Of a DNA stretch of 64,000 nucleotides, positions 1 through 8,912 are shown one piece after another. The stretch comes from Polluticoccus soli (GTDB taxonomy: Bacteria; Bacteroidota; Bacteroidia; Chitinophagales; Chitinophagaceae), in NCBI RefSeq assembly GCF_029269745.1, contig NZ_JARJHT010000001.1, forward strand, positions 558,001 to 622,000, read 5' to 3'. A program made the translations under genes and the position numbers. The notes beneath the pieces are model-generated. The model was not told where the DNA came from, ran no database searches, and was given only the letters and a program-made list of their open reading frames with translations. Positions within the stretch are counted from its first letter, which is position 1; each line of letters begins with the position of its first letter.

Positions 1-897
1 CAATCGTTCCAAGCGGTGATCACCATACCTGCAGGTGAAAAGAACAAGTCATTGACCACAGCCAGTTCTGTCATTACCCAGCTTTTGGCCCAGAAAACCA
101 CAAAAAAGACCTGGATAATCGGTGTAGGAGGAGGTGTGGTAACGGATATTGCAGGATTTGTTGCATCTGTTTATATGCGCGGGGTACCCTTCGGTTTTGT
201 ACCCACCTCCCTTTTAGGGATGGTAGATGCTGCTATCGGTGGAAAAAACGGGGTTAACCTAGGACTTCAGAAAAACCTGGTAGGCAACATCAAGCAGCCC
301 AGGTTCATTTTATACGATACAAGCTTTCTGAAAACACTCCCTGAGAAGGAATGGAGTAATGGGTTTGCGGAAATAATTAAGTACGCCATGGTTTTTGACG
401 AGCGTCTTTTTACAGAACTGTCAAAAAGGGACATTGGTTACTACAGGGACAACCCGAATGCACTGTCGACCCTGATCGAAAGCTGTGTAAATATGAAGAA
501 CAAAATAGTACTGGCCGATGAACAGGAAGGCGGTGCCAGGAAACTATTGAACTTCGGGCATACTGCCGGCCATGCCTTTGAAACTCTTTACCAACTGCCA
601 CACGGCTATGCGGTAGGACTAGGAATGATCCTTGCCTGCATCATCTCTGAAAAATATGGCCTGCATAGTTCGGCCAAGAATAAACTTGCGATCGCCCTGC
701 TGAAGTATCAATTGCCAATAACGCTTGATTTTGACAAGAGCAGGATCATGGAAATATTGCGCCTTGACAAGAAGGGCAATGCAGACTCCATCGACTTCAT
801 AATGTTGCAGCACATTGGAGAAGCGGTTGTAAGAAATATTCCTTTCGATGTGATAGAGAACTCACTATCCTATTTTACCTATGCAAGCAGCCATTAG
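1..897 (+). CDS. aroB: 3-dehydroquinate synthase, 5' truncated by window edge
   Basis: Second step of the shikimate pathway: converts DAHP to 3-dehydroquinate in the cytosol, using NAD and a divalent metal. The reading frame is open from base 1, so the start lies outside; 298 residues are visible of a family length near 350. Seen: the NAD-binding stretch GGGVVTDIAGF, the PTSLLGMVDAAIGGKNGVN active-site block, and metal ligands in NGFAEIIKYA (Glu) and LNFGHTAGHAFE (two His). A GTG at 16 is an internal Val codon, not a start. It overlaps aroA by 17 bases, so the two are probably translationally coupled. Identification is secure. Confidence 0.96.
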   Translation, partial: QSFQAVITIPAGEKNKSLTTASSVITQLLAQKTTKKTWIIGVGGGVVTDIAGFVASVYMRGVPFGFVPTSLLGMVDAAIGGKNGVNLGLQKNLVGNIKQPRFILYDTSFLKTLPEKEWSNGFAEIIKYAMVFDERLFTELSKRDIGYYRDNPNALSTLIESCVNMKNKIVLADEQEGGARKLLNFGHTAGHAFETLYQLPHGYAVGLGMILACIISEKYGLHSSAKNKLAIALLKYQLPITLDFDKSRIMEILRLDKKGNADSIDFIMLQHIGEAVVRNIPFDVIENSLSYFTYASSH

Positions 898-2158
898 CCC
901 GGGAAACCTCTTTGGAGATATCCAGGTTCCTGCTTCAAAAAGCATGATGCAACGGGTGTGCGCTGCCGCATTGCTGCATAATGGTAAAACAACCATTATT
1001 AACCCGGGTATGTCAGATGATGACAATGCAGCGCTTAACATTATACAAGCGCTGGGAGCTGATGTAGAGCAATTGGACAACCGCATTGAGATAACTAGTC
1101 ATGGTATATTTCCGAAGACAGATTCTATCTTTTGCGGGGAGAGCGGGCTTGCTGCCAGGCTATTCATACCCATTGCCGCCTTGTCGAATAAAGCGATTCG
1201 TATAGATGGCTCGGGCAGCTTAATAACACGCCCACTCGACTTGTTTACCGAAGTGCTGCCAAGAATGAATGTTACCGTTCAGCACAATTCTGGCAAACTA
1301 CCATTTGTGGTTCAGGGTCCTCTTCAGGCTAAGGATATTGAACTGGATGGCTCTTTGTCCTCTCAGTTTCTCAGCGGCATTTTATTTGCAGCGGGATACG
1401 ATTTGCAAGAACCAATAAACATCACTGTCAACGAGCTCAAAAGCATTCCTTATATCGATCTTACACTGGCTGTACTCAAGCGGTTTGGCTACGTGATCGG
1501 GCATAATGGCTACAAAGTTTTCACCATCCAGCCAAGGGTCAACGTTCCAAACGAGATTACCATTGACATAGAAGGAGATTGGAGCAGTGCTGCTGTATTG
1601 ATGGTAGGAGCGGCATTAACAGGTGCTGCTAAGTTCTCGGGATTGAGCATCAACAGCCAACAGGCAGATACTGCTATTCTGCAAGCACTAAACCTTGCCG
1701 GAGCTCAAGTAACTGTAGATAATACGATCGAAGTCAAACAAGGCCCGTTGAAAGGATTTGAATTTGACGCGACTCACTGCCCTGATCTTTTCCCGGCACT
1801 AGCCATACTCGCATCCTGCTGCCCCGGCGAAAGCCGCATACATGGCGTACATCGATTGATCCATAAAGAAAGCAACAGGATAGAAAGTATCTCTGATATG
1901 CTGGAGGCCTTTGAAGTATTTCATGCGGTTGAGGATGATGCTTTATATATCGAGGGCAAGCGCACTTTTGAGCCAGCTAAAATATTTTCACACAACGACC
2001 ATCGCATAGCTATGGCTGCTGCTATCGGCGCCCTGAGAGCCTATGACACAGTTTACATTACAAATGCAGATTCGGTAAATAAATCTTATCCGAATTTTTT
2101 CACAGATTTGCAGAAGCTAGGCGCTCATGTGCGCATGGCATTTGACACTTATGAATAG
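881..2158 (+). CDS. aroA: 3-phosphoshikimate 1-carboxyvinyltransferase (EPSP synthase)
   Basis: Transfers enolpyruvate from PEP to shikimate-3-phosphate. The length of 425 residues is normal. Seen: the N-terminal PASKSMMQR block (usual form SKSxSNR), a CGESGLAARLF block (residues 85-95) where most enzymes have GNAGTAMRPL, DLFPALAILAS, HKESNRIESISDMLEAF and the C-terminal HNDHRIAMAAAI. The ATG lies inside the 3' end of aroB, and the stop overlaps the aroC start by 8 bases, so aroB-aroA-aroC form one operon. The PEP-site loop is divergent: the residues matching E. coli Thr97 and Pro101 are both Leu. I believe this form is common in the Chitinophagaceae, from memory only. Confidence 0.95.
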   Translation: MQAAISPGNLFGDIQVPASKSMMQRVCAAALLHNGKTTIINPGMSDDDNAALNIIQALGADVEQLDNRIEITSHGIFPKTDSIFCGESGLAARLFIPIAALSNKAIRIDGSGSLITRPLDLFTEVLPRMNVTVQHNSGKLPFVVQGPLQAKDIELDGSLSSQFLSGILFAAGYDLQEPINITVNELKSIPYIDLTLAVLKRFGYVIGHNGYKVFTIQPRVNVPNEITIDIEGDWSSAAVLMVGAALTGAAKFSGLSINSQQADTAILQALNLAGAQVTVDNTIEVKQGPLKGFEFDATHCPDLFPALAILASCCPGESRIHGVHRLIHKESNRIESISDMLEAFEVFHAVEDDALYIEGKRTFEPAKIFSHNDHRIAMAAAIGALRAYDTVYITNADSVNKSYPNFFTDLQKLGAHVRMAFDTYE

Positions 2159-3137
2159 TTTCGGTCGCATTTTCAGGGTCAGCATTTTGGGCGAATCACA
2201 TGGCCCCGCTGCAGGAATTGTCATCGACGGCTGCCCGCCGGGCATCGATATTGTTGACAGCGATTTTGAAGCCGACCTTCTACGTCGCCGGGCAGGTGCA
2301 GCTGGCACGACTCCACGTACAGAAGACGATCAACCAAAGATCATAAGTGGTGTGTTTCAAAATAAGACAACCGGTGCTCCCATCACAATCCTTTTCGAGA
2401 ATAATAACACCCGTTCTACCGACTACGAAGCCTTAAAAAACACACCCCGCCCTGGCCATGCCGACTTCGTACTGCACGAGAAATTCAAAGGCTATAATGA
2501 TTACCGAGGCGGAGGCCATTCTTCTGGCAGGCTTACTGTGGCTTTGGTTGCAGCAGGTGTTATTGCAAAAAAAATACTCGATAATATCTCGATACATGCA
2601 GAACTCGTAGAAGCTGGAGGCAATAAAAATATTGAAGAAGCAATACAGGCAGCTGTTGAAGCGCAGGACAGCATAGGCGGCATTGTAGCATGCACAGCAT
2701 CTGGCCTGCCTGTTGGTTTGGGCGAACCATTCTTCGATTCGGTAGAATCCTGCATCAGTCATCTTATCTTCTCTATTCCCGCCATCAAAGGTGTGGAATT
2801 TGGCAGTGGCTTTGAAGCGGCCAGCATGAAAGGAAGCGAGCACAATGATGCCATAGTTGATGCAAAGGGTACAACAAAAACAAATCATGCAGGTGGCATA
2901 AATGGCGGCATAACTAACGGTAATGAACTTTATTTCCGGGTAGCCGTCAAACCCACAAGCAGCACGCCGCAACAGCAACAAACATGGAATAAGCAAACAC
3001 AATCAGTGGAAGCATTCACCGTTAAAGGTCGCCATGACCTATGCATTGCTTTACGTGTGCCGGTTGTAGTCGAAGCTGTCACCGCTATTGCGCTGGCAGA
3101 TCTTATGTGTATGAACCACAGTGCTGACCGATATTGA
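2151..3137 (+). CDS. aroC: chorismate synthase
   Basis: Last common step of aromatic biosynthesis: EPSP to chorismate, needing reduced FMN. The ATG at 2151 was chosen because MNSFGRIFRVSILGESHGP is the family N-terminus and it overlaps the aroA stop in ATGAATAG; an upstream in-frame ATG at 2127 would add eight unrelated residues. Signature regions seen: GESHGPAAGIVIDGCPPG, DYRGGGHSSGRLT (His and Gly where most families have Arg and Ala) and the Gly-rich GGINGGITNGNELYFRVAVKP. At 328 residues it is somewhat shorter than the usual 350-360, ending soon after VVVEAVTAIALADL. It converges with the next gene with a gap of 6 bases. Confidence 0.96.
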   Translation: MNSFGRIFRVSILGESHGPAAGIVIDGCPPGIDIVDSDFEADLLRRRAGAAGTTPRTEDDQPKIISGVFQNKTTGAPITILFENNNTRSTDYEALKNTPRPGHADFVLHEKFKGYNDYRGGGHSSGRLTVALVAAGVIAKKILDNISIHAELVEAGGNKNIEEAIQAAVEAQDSIGGIVACTASGLPVGLGEPFFDSVESCISHLIFSIPAIKGVEFGSGFEAASMKGSEHNDAIVDAKGTTKTNHAGGINGGITNGNELYFRVAVKPTSSTPQQQQTWNKQTQSVEAFTVKGRHDLCIALRVPVVVEAVTAIALADLMCMNHSADRY

Positions 3138-3143
3138 CAAAGG

Positions 3144-4163
3144 CTACAGCTGCTGAAGCCGAATAATCTGTATGTCCTTATTGCGAGACATAGCACCTGG
3201 ATTGATGCCTTTTTTACCTTCCGGAACCGGCTTGCCGAGCTTCTTAAAATAATCGACCCAAAACGACATAATGGTATCTGTGCCCGGCTCTTTAAAGGTC
3301 ATCTTATTTAGCTGGAAGAATGGCTTGTTCTTGTTAGCTTTTTTAAAACACTCGTACACTAGTTCAGAGCAATAATATTTATCATTACCCATTTCGAAGG
3401 CATCGTCATATCCTTTGCCAATATACTTCTTTGCTATCTCTGCACTCTCGTCTGCCAACGAAGACTGCTCATCTTTCAATCGGCCAATCACTACCCTGGG
3501 CTTGCCACTTGCGTCTTTTGTACGTGCAAGAAAATCATTTACAAGTGTAGCTTTCACAGCACCATAAGCTTCCACCACCATCATCTCATTGCCCATCTGA
3601 ACTACGATACCGCAGTGTGAAAAATCCATTCCGTCTATTCCCTCAGTCACTTTTTCAATAGCATCACACTCGGCTCCACAATCAAGGTCCTGGAACAAAA
3701 CGTCGCCTGGCTGTATGTTGTAATAAACATCATTGCTTTTAACAACAGCATTTGTCACCATATTGGTAAACGTATCGGGACGATCCTTGTGATCCAGACT
3801 GTCAGTTGTAACAAATCCTTGCGCAGTTAAGATGATCTCTCTTGCGTTCGATTTTACTACAAGCGATTTATTGACACGATTATTGGCCCATCCCTTAGTA
3901 GTGAGTGATGCTTGTACACAGCCCTGCCCGCCGGGCCGTACCGGCGATTTGTCGTAATTACTAACAAGCAGTATTGAGCCGGAACTTTTCACATCAGAAA
4001 TAACCAAAGGCTCGTTGCCTGTGTTGTGAAAATACCAAGTTATGTTGTAGATAGGACCTTCCGGTACTTCACCCAATTCAACAATAGTATTTCCGAAATC
4101 TATTTTAGGCTGGGCCAAGCAATTAAACGAGCAGCATAGCAGCACGATGGTAAGGAGTCGCAT
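3144..4163 (-). CDS. secreted DUF1573 plus permuted papain-like (YiiX/C92) amidase fusion
   Basis: A 339-residue exported protein. Residues 1-18 form a signal peptide ending CLAQ. Residues about 20-115 look like a DUF1573 Ig-like domain (ELGEVPEGPIYNITWYFHNTGNEPLVISDVKSS). Residues about 145-300 look like a YiiX-type permuted NlpC/P60 amidase: QPGDVLFQDL, then FSHCGIVV with the expected catalytic His183, a Glu in VVEAYG, and YYCSELVYECF with the nucleophile Cys275. Family knowledge: such enzymes hydrolyse amide or thioester bonds in lipids, peptides or cell wall; the substrate here is unknown. It follows the SirB1-like gene by 14 bases and may share its transcript. The domain pairing is the odd feature. 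Confidence 0.8.
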   Translation of the reverse strand: MRLLTIVLLCCSFNCLAQPKIDFGNTIVELGEVPEGPIYNITWYFHNTGNEPLVISDVKSSGSILLVSNYDKSPVRPGGQGCVQASLTTKGWANNRVNKSLVVKSNAREIILTAQGFVTTDSLDHKDRPDTFTNMVTNAVVKSNDVYYNIQPGDVLFQDLDCGAECDAIEKVTEGIDGMDFSHCGIVVQMGNEMMVVEAYGAVKATLVNDFLARTKDASGKPRVVIGRLKDEQSSLADESAEIAKKYIGKGYDDAFEMGNDKYYCSELVYECFKKANKNKPFFQLNKMTFKEPGTDTIMSFWVDYFKKLGKPVPEGKKGINPGAMSRNKDIQIIRLQQL

Positions 4164-4177
4164 TCTAAATGGAATAA

Positions 4178-5065
4178 TTATTCTCCGCGATTGTCTACAA
4201 GGATATTCATCAGCTGCTGTATCTCTTCAGCCTTTTCTTCTTCTCTCTTGTACTTGTAACACAGATTTAGCTCTTCGAGCATTTTGTAAATAATACGCTT
4301 CGACAACAACGGCGTGAAATAATTATCCCTGTCACGTGCATTGATCTTACGCAAGTAGGCATCCACATCTTTCTGCGTGTATACCATACCATTCATCGGG
4401 TCGATGTAAAACTGTGTTTGCTGCACTACTTCGTCTGGCGGACTAAGAAAATGATGAAGTGTATCTATGTATGCAAACACAAACTGTCTTGGAATATCTA
4501 CGGCAAATATGGGAATGTCCAGCAACTCGCAAAGCGACAAGTAAAGAATGCCCAAAGAATAAGCATTACCCTGCTTGCTTTCCAGCACCTGGTTGATGAA
4601 GAAATACTTTGGTTCGCGCTCAGTGAGCTCGTGTCCCTGCATTTTATAATAGTTGTATAAAATGCTGTTGAACACGTTTACCTGCTCCAAAGGAGTCAAG
4701 TAGCTATTGAGCTCCAGCCATATATTTCTCCTTATCTGGTCAAATTGGCTAAGGATAGACGGAATATGCAGATCGGGGAACTGGTATTTGGCAATCAGGA
4801 TGGCACCTCGCAACAATTCCGGATTCTTACTATGGCTCCATTCAAAAAATTCTTGCTGCAGGTCCTGGAAATGAACCCTGTGTATCAGGAATTCAATGCG
4901 TTCCTGCACCGATTCATCGATGGTAACCTCCCAAAGCTGCTCCAGGTTCGGAATGATCTCGCGGCCATAATGCAGTAATTTTTCGGCTACCGTTCCAAAC
5001 ACATCTTCATCCGGATCGTCGATCAGGGTCAGCAACGCGGTGATCTCTTTGCTATTTTGCTGCAT
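4178..5065 (-). CDS. SirB1-type transglutaminase-fold protein
   Basis: A 295-residue cytoplasmic protein. The N-terminal third is helical and repeat-like (DDPDEDVFGTVAEKLLHYG); the centre matches the Transglut_core2/SirB1 group: LNSYLTPLEQVNVFNSILYN, then GNAYSLGILYLSLCELLDIPIFAVDIPRQFVFAY. The tail is charged and helical and may carry TPR-like repeats. In this family the usual catalytic Cys is commonly absent, and here GNAYSLGILYLSL has no Cys at that place. Its function is not known. The ATG at 5065 is preferred over the in-frame TTG at 5071. It lies between topA and the amidase gene on the same strand with short gaps, so co-transcription is likely. Confidence 0.7.
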   Translation of the reverse strand: MQQNSKEITALLTLIDDPDEDVFGTVAEKLLHYGREIIPNLEQLWEVTIDESVQERIEFLIHRVHFQDLQQEFFEWSHSKNPELLRGAILIAKYQFPDLHIPSILSQFDQIRRNIWLELNSYLTPLEQVNVFNSILYNYYKMQGHELTEREPKYFFINQVLESKQGNAYSLGILYLSLCELLDIPIFAVDIPRQFVFAYIDTLHHFLSPPDEVVQQTQFYIDPMNGMVYTQKDVDAYLRKINARDRDNYFTPLLSKRIIYKMLEELNLCYKYKREEEKAEEIQQLMNILVDNRGE

Positions 5066-5106
5066 ACTCAATTCACTTCCACTCTTAAGTTACAAAATTT
5101 TCCGCA

Positions 5107-7446
5107 TTACTTCTTCTTTCCGCGCGCTGTTTTTTTCGGCGGGTTCGCTTTTGCTTCTTCTATGATCGCTTTTACTTCTTCTATCGTGAGATCTGCAGGC
5201 TTTTCGATCTTGTCTTTAGGGATCTTAAAGTTCCTCAGGCCTTGTTTGATATACGGGCCGTAAGGGCCTTTGAGTATTTTGATCTTTTCTTTCTCAAATA
5301 TCTTGATGGTGTTCTCTTCAGCCGCTTTGCGTTTTTCTTCTATCAGCGGCGCTACTTCTTCCAGTTCTACGGTGTACGGGTCCATCTCCTTTTTGAGAGA
5401 ATAGAACTTACCCACGTGCTGTGCATACGGGCCAAAGCGACCAATATTTACTACCACATCTTCCCCTTCAAACTTGCCAAGTGTACGAGGCAGTTTGAAT
5501 AGCTCCATCGCTTCTTCAAAGCTAATGGTCTCGATGCTTTGAGTAGGACGAAGTTTTGCAAAACGTGGTTTTTCTTCATCTTCGGTAGTTCCGATCTGCA
5601 CCATTGGGCCGAAACGTCCCAGGCGGGCAAACACTGGTTTACCGCTTGTAGGGTCTTTACCCAGTTCGCGTTCTCCTTTCACGCGACCGGCAGTTTCCAT
5701 AGTATGTTCTACTGCGTGGTGGAACGGATCATAAAAATTGCTGATCATTTTGTTCCACTCCTGCTTACCATGGGCTATTTCGTCAAACTCCTCTTCGATC
5801 TTGGCAGTAAAGCTGTAGTCCATGATCTTGTCAAAATATTCACTCAGGAAGTCGGTAACTACCATTCCAAGATCGGTCGGAAACAGCTTGTTGCGCTCCG
5901 CACCTGTGTTCTCGCTTTCAGTACGCTCAGTTACTTCGTCTTTCTTCAGACTCAGTACTTCAAAATTGCGCTTTACACCTTCTTTATCACGCTTCTCTAC
6001 ATAACCCCTTGCCTGTATGGTGCTAATAGTTGGCGCATAAGTAGAAGGACGGCCAATACCGAGTTCTTCCAGTTTTTTTACCAGCGATGCCTCCGTATAC
6101 CTTGGCAGCGGACGTGTAAAACGTTCTGTTGCACGCAGCTCCTGCAGATCCAGCACCTGGCCGGGTGTCAGTGGTGGCAGCATACCTTCATTTTCTTCTT
6201 CCCCATCTTCTTCGTCACGGCTTTCGCTATACACCTTCAGAAACCCGTCAAAACGCAGCACTTCACCTGTTGCTGTCAGCGGATCAGGATGAGCCGATAT
6301 CTCGATCTTGGCGATCGTACGTTCCAATGCAGCATCTGCCATCTGGCAAGCCATGGTACGCTTCCAGATCAGGTCGTAGAGTCTTTGCGTATCGGCATCG
6401 CCTACCGAAGTAGTATTCATATCGGTCGGGCGGATGGCTTCGTGCGCTTCCTGGGCCGACTCATTTTTGTTCTGGTATTTACGCGGCTGATAGTATTTAT
6501 CGCCGTAGTTGCCAAGGATGGCATTTTTTATACCCTCCTGCGCGGTTTCGGACAGGTTTACCGAGTCGGTACGCATGTAGGTGATATGACCATTTTCGTA
6601 CAGCTTCTGAGCGAGCAACATGGTCTTCGATACTGAGTAGCCCAACTTACGGCTCGCCTCCTGCTGGAGCGTAGATGTCGTGAATGGAGCTGCGGGTGAT
6701 TTTTTGCCCGGCTTCACCTGCACATCCTTTACGGTATATGTTGCCTTGATGCATCGCTGCAGGTAAGTCTTCGCATCAGTAGCCTTTTTCAGCTTATCCG
6801 GCCCTTCAGCTTTAAAGGTTACATTCTTATTACCAAGATCCTTTGCCTGGAACCAACCTTCCACTTTAAAGCTGCTTTCAGCATTAAAACGGGTGATAGC
6901 ACGCTCGCGCTCTACTATCAGGCGTACGGCTACCGACTGTACCCTACCTGCCGAAAGATTATTGCGCATACTCATTTTGCGCCAGAGGATGGGAGATATT
7001 TCAAAACCCACAATGCGATCGAGTACACGACGTGCTTGCTGGGCATTTACCAGATTCATGTTTACAGTACGAGGGCTTTTCACAGCTTTTTGAATAGCCG
7101 GTTTCGTGATCTCATGGAAAACGATGCGCTTTGTAGTGTAAGGATCCAGGCCAAGTACTTCGCAAAGGTGCCAGCTGATGGCTTCCCCTTCGCGGTCCTC
7201 ATCCGTTGCCAGCCAAACATCTTCTGCTTTCTTGGCGAGCGACTTGAGCTCTTTTACTACCTTCTGTTTATCTTCCGATACTGTATATTTCGGCTTAAAC
7301 CCATTCTTAATGTCAATGCCCATATCCTCCTTTTCCAGGTCGCGGATATGACCATAACAGGATTTCACCTCAAAGTCGCTGCCCAATATCTTCTCAATGG
7401 TTTTGGCTTTCGCGGGCGACTCAACTATCAATAGGTTTTTTGCCAT
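5107..7446 (-). CDS. topA: DNA topoisomerase I (type IA)
   Basis: Relaxes negative supercoils through a 5'-phosphotyrosine intermediate. The start is set at ATG 7446, giving MAKNLLIVESPAKAKTIEKIL; the longer frame to 7488 adds an unrelated leader. Domains in order over 779 residues: Toprim (first Glu in IVESPAK; ATDEDREGEAISWHL with the metal-binding acids), the topo IA core with the active Tyr in HITYMRTDSVNLS, then C-terminal Toprim-associated repeats (GRFGPMVQIG, GRFGPYAQHVG, GPYGPYIKQG) in place of the zinc fingers of E. coli TopA, and a basic tail ending KKTARGKKK. The inverted repeat at 7488-7505, about 40 bases upstream, could be regulatory. Confidence 0.96.
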   Translation of the reverse strand: MAKNLLIVESPAKAKTIEKILGSDFEVKSCYGHIRDLEKEDMGIDIKNGFKPKYTVSEDKQKVVKELKSLAKKAEDVWLATDEDREGEAISWHLCEVLGLDPYTTKRIVFHEITKPAIQKAVKSPRTVNMNLVNAQQARRVLDRIVGFEISPILWRKMSMRNNLSAGRVQSVAVRLIVERERAITRFNAESSFKVEGWFQAKDLGNKNVTFKAEGPDKLKKATDAKTYLQRCIKATYTVKDVQVKPGKKSPAAPFTTSTLQQEASRKLGYSVSKTMLLAQKLYENGHITYMRTDSVNLSETAQEGIKNAILGNYGDKYYQPRKYQNKNESAQEAHEAIRPTDMNTTSVGDADTQRLYDLIWKRTMACQMADAALERTIAKIEISAHPDPLTATGEVLRFDGFLKVYSESRDEEDGEEENEGMLPPLTPGQVLDLQELRATERFTRPLPRYTEASLVKKLEELGIGRPSTYAPTISTIQARGYVEKRDKEGVKRNFEVLSLKKDEVTERTESENTGAERNKLFPTDLGMVVTDFLSEYFDKIMDYSFTAKIEEEFDEIAHGKQEWNKMISNFYDPFHHAVEHTMETAGRVKGERELGKDPTSGKPVFARLGRFGPMVQIGTTEDEEKPRFAKLRPTQSIETISFEEAMELFKLPRTLGKFEGEDVVVNIGRFGPYAQHVGKFYSLKKEMDPYTVELEEVAPLIEEKRKAAEENTIKIFEKEKIKILKGPYGPYIKQGLRNFKIPKDKIEKPADLTIEEVKAIIEEAKANPPKKTARGKKK

Positions 7447-7487
7447 TCTGATGACTATTCTAACTATATAAATACTAAAAAATTCCA

Positions 7488-7505
7488 CCCTTTGGCGTCA
7501 AAGGG
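7488..7505. promoter_or_regulatory. inverted repeat in topA/proline dehydrogenase divergent region
   Basis: CCCTTTG (7488-7494) and CAAAGGG (7499-7505) form a 7-base inverted repeat around GCGT. It sits about 40 bases upstream of topA in the 236-base gap to the divergent proline dehydrogenase gene. It could be an operator or part of the topA leader. There is no direct evidence of binding. The rest of this gap is AT-rich and holds only the promoter box at 7666. Confidence 0.3.
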
Positions 7506-7665
7506 GGGTGTGCAATAATAAGTATTGTTTTGTAAAAACGAAAAATCATCATCTGACATATTATTAAATACGACGCACTGTAAAACCTGTCTACCAATGA
7601 CAATTATCAGGATATACCATACTATATATATAGGCCTGAAATTTCGTTGCATCAGCAATCCCTGT

Positions 7666-7673
7666 TATTTTTG
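7666..7673 (+). promoter_or_regulatory. TAnnTTTG promoter -7 box for proline dehydrogenase
   Basis: TATTTTTG matches the Bacteroidota -7 consensus TAnnTTTG and ends 9 bases before the ATG at 7683. A TTG lies at 7647-7649 (16-base spacer) and is a possible -33 element. With a start site a few bases after the box, the leader would be only a few nucleotides long. Confidence 0.6.
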
Positions 7674-7682
7674 CGCACAATT

Positions 7683-8852
7683 ATGCTTCCTGAATTCGAC
7701 AATACGGAGATCGCCTTTCGCTACCGCAACGATGCTGAGCTGAGACGCGCCCGCTTTCTTTTTTCCTCTATGGGTTCTCCATTCCTGACCAAAATTGGTA
7801 TGGCGCTCACCCAATTCGCTATTGACTGGCGCTTACCTGTAAAAGGGATAATTAAGAGTACCATCTTCAACCAGTTCTGCGGTGGAGAAACGATGCAGGA
7901 GGCAGCCGATACTGCAAATGTGCTGGGTAAATATGGAGTAGGTGTGATCCTTGACTATGGCGTGGAAGGAAAGGAAAGTGAAGAAGAGTTTGACAAGGCA
8001 GTACCCGAGTTTATTAAGGCGATCAAATACGCCGCTTCTCAAAAAACCATCCCATTTATCAGCTTGAAGGTCACTGGCTTTGCAAGATTCGCATTGTTAG
8101 AAAAGATACATGCAGAGGGAGAATTAAGCACTGCCGAACGCGAAGAATGGAAAAGAGTTCAAAAACGCGTTGATGACATCTGCACGGAAGCATCACTGTA
8201 CAACATAATGGTATTAGTAGATGCTGAAGAAACCTGGATCCAGGAACCGGTGAATATCCTTACTGATGCTATGATGGAGAAGTTCAACCGCAAGCGCGTG
8301 GTGATCTTCAACACATTCCAAATGTACTGCCATGGCACGCTCAGCTACCTTAGAGACGCGCTGGCAAAGGCTGAGAAAAAAGGCTACCTGCTGGGTGCCA
8401 AACTCGTACGCGGCGCTTATATGGAAAAAGAAAGGGCTCGTGCACTGGAAATGGACTATCCCTCTCCTATTCAGCCTGATAAAGCTAGTACCGACCGTGA
8501 CTATAACGCGGCCGTACTGTTTTGCCTCGAAAACCTGAGCAAGCTAGCGGTATTTATCGGCACGCATAACGAACGCAGCTGCATGGAAGCAGTGAAATAC
8601 ATGAACGCTCATCATTTACAAGCCGGCGACAAGCGTGTATGGTTCTCGCAACTGTTCGGTATGAGCGATAATATTTCATTCAACCTGGCAAATGCCGGTT
8701 ATAATGTTGCTAAGTATCTGCCTTATGGCCCTGTAAAAGACGTGCTTCCCTACCTCATGCGTCGTGCGCAGGAGAATACTTCAGTGAAAGGACAAACCGG
8801 CCGTGAGCTTTCGCTCATCAATAAAGAAATGACAAGGCGCAGGTTAGCTTAA
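7683..8852 (+). CDS. proline dehydrogenase (monofunctional)
   Basis: FAD-dependent oxidation of proline to pyrroline-5-carboxylate, the first step of proline use. The ATG at 7683 (MLPEFDNTEIAF) is preferred to the frame opening at 7647 because the promoter box lies between them. The 389-residue product has the PRODH TIM-barrel motifs: FISLKVTGFAR, NIMVLVDAEETW, FNTFQMYCHGT, GAKLVRGAYMEKER, a GTHNERSC region and the C-terminal FGMSDNISFNLANAGYNVAKYLPYGP with the RR of LPYLMRRAQEN. There is no P5C dehydrogenase domain, as in other Bacteroidota. The gene ends at a perfect-palindrome terminator shared with the convergent division gene. Confidence 0.93.
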   Translation: MLPEFDNTEIAFRYRNDAELRRARFLFSSMGSPFLTKIGMALTQFAIDWRLPVKGIIKSTIFNQFCGGETMQEAADTANVLGKYGVGVILDYGVEGKESEEEFDKAVPEFIKAIKYAASQKTIPFISLKVTGFARFALLEKIHAEGELSTAEREEWKRVQKRVDDICTEASLYNIMVLVDAEETWIQEPVNILTDAMMEKFNRKRVVIFNTFQMYCHGTLSYLRDALAKAEKKGYLLGAKLVRGAYMEKERARALEMDYPSPIQPDKASTDRDYNAAVLFCLENLSKLAVFIGTHNERSCMEAVKYMNAHHLQAGDKRVWFSQLFGMSDNISFNLANAGYNVAKYLPYGPVKDVLPYLMRRAQENTSVKGQTGRELSLINKEMTRRRLA

Positions 8853-8881
8853 ATTCAAGATAAATCGCACTGTATATAAAT

Positions 8882-8911
8882 AAAGAGGGCCGCTGATCAG
8901 CGGCCCTCTTT
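8882..8911. terminator. bidirectional terminator, 30-base perfect palindrome
   Basis: The sequence from AAAGAGGGCCGCTGA to its exact reverse complement forms a loop-free 30-base palindrome between the convergent proline dehydrogenase and FtsB-like genes. The A/T runs at its ends provide a T tract on both strands, and it ends one base before the stop codon of the - strand gene. Confidence 0.85.
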
Positions 8912-8912
8912 A

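Noticed and set aside
2433-3002. A 189-residue - strand frame opposite aroC
   Set aside because: Antisense to a complete chorismate synthase, Cys-rich and without family features.
5539-6636. A 365-residue + strand frame opposite topA
   Set aside because: It lies antisense inside topA, whose motifs are complete; the frame has an aromatic- and Cys-rich composition typical of a shadow of a conserved gene.
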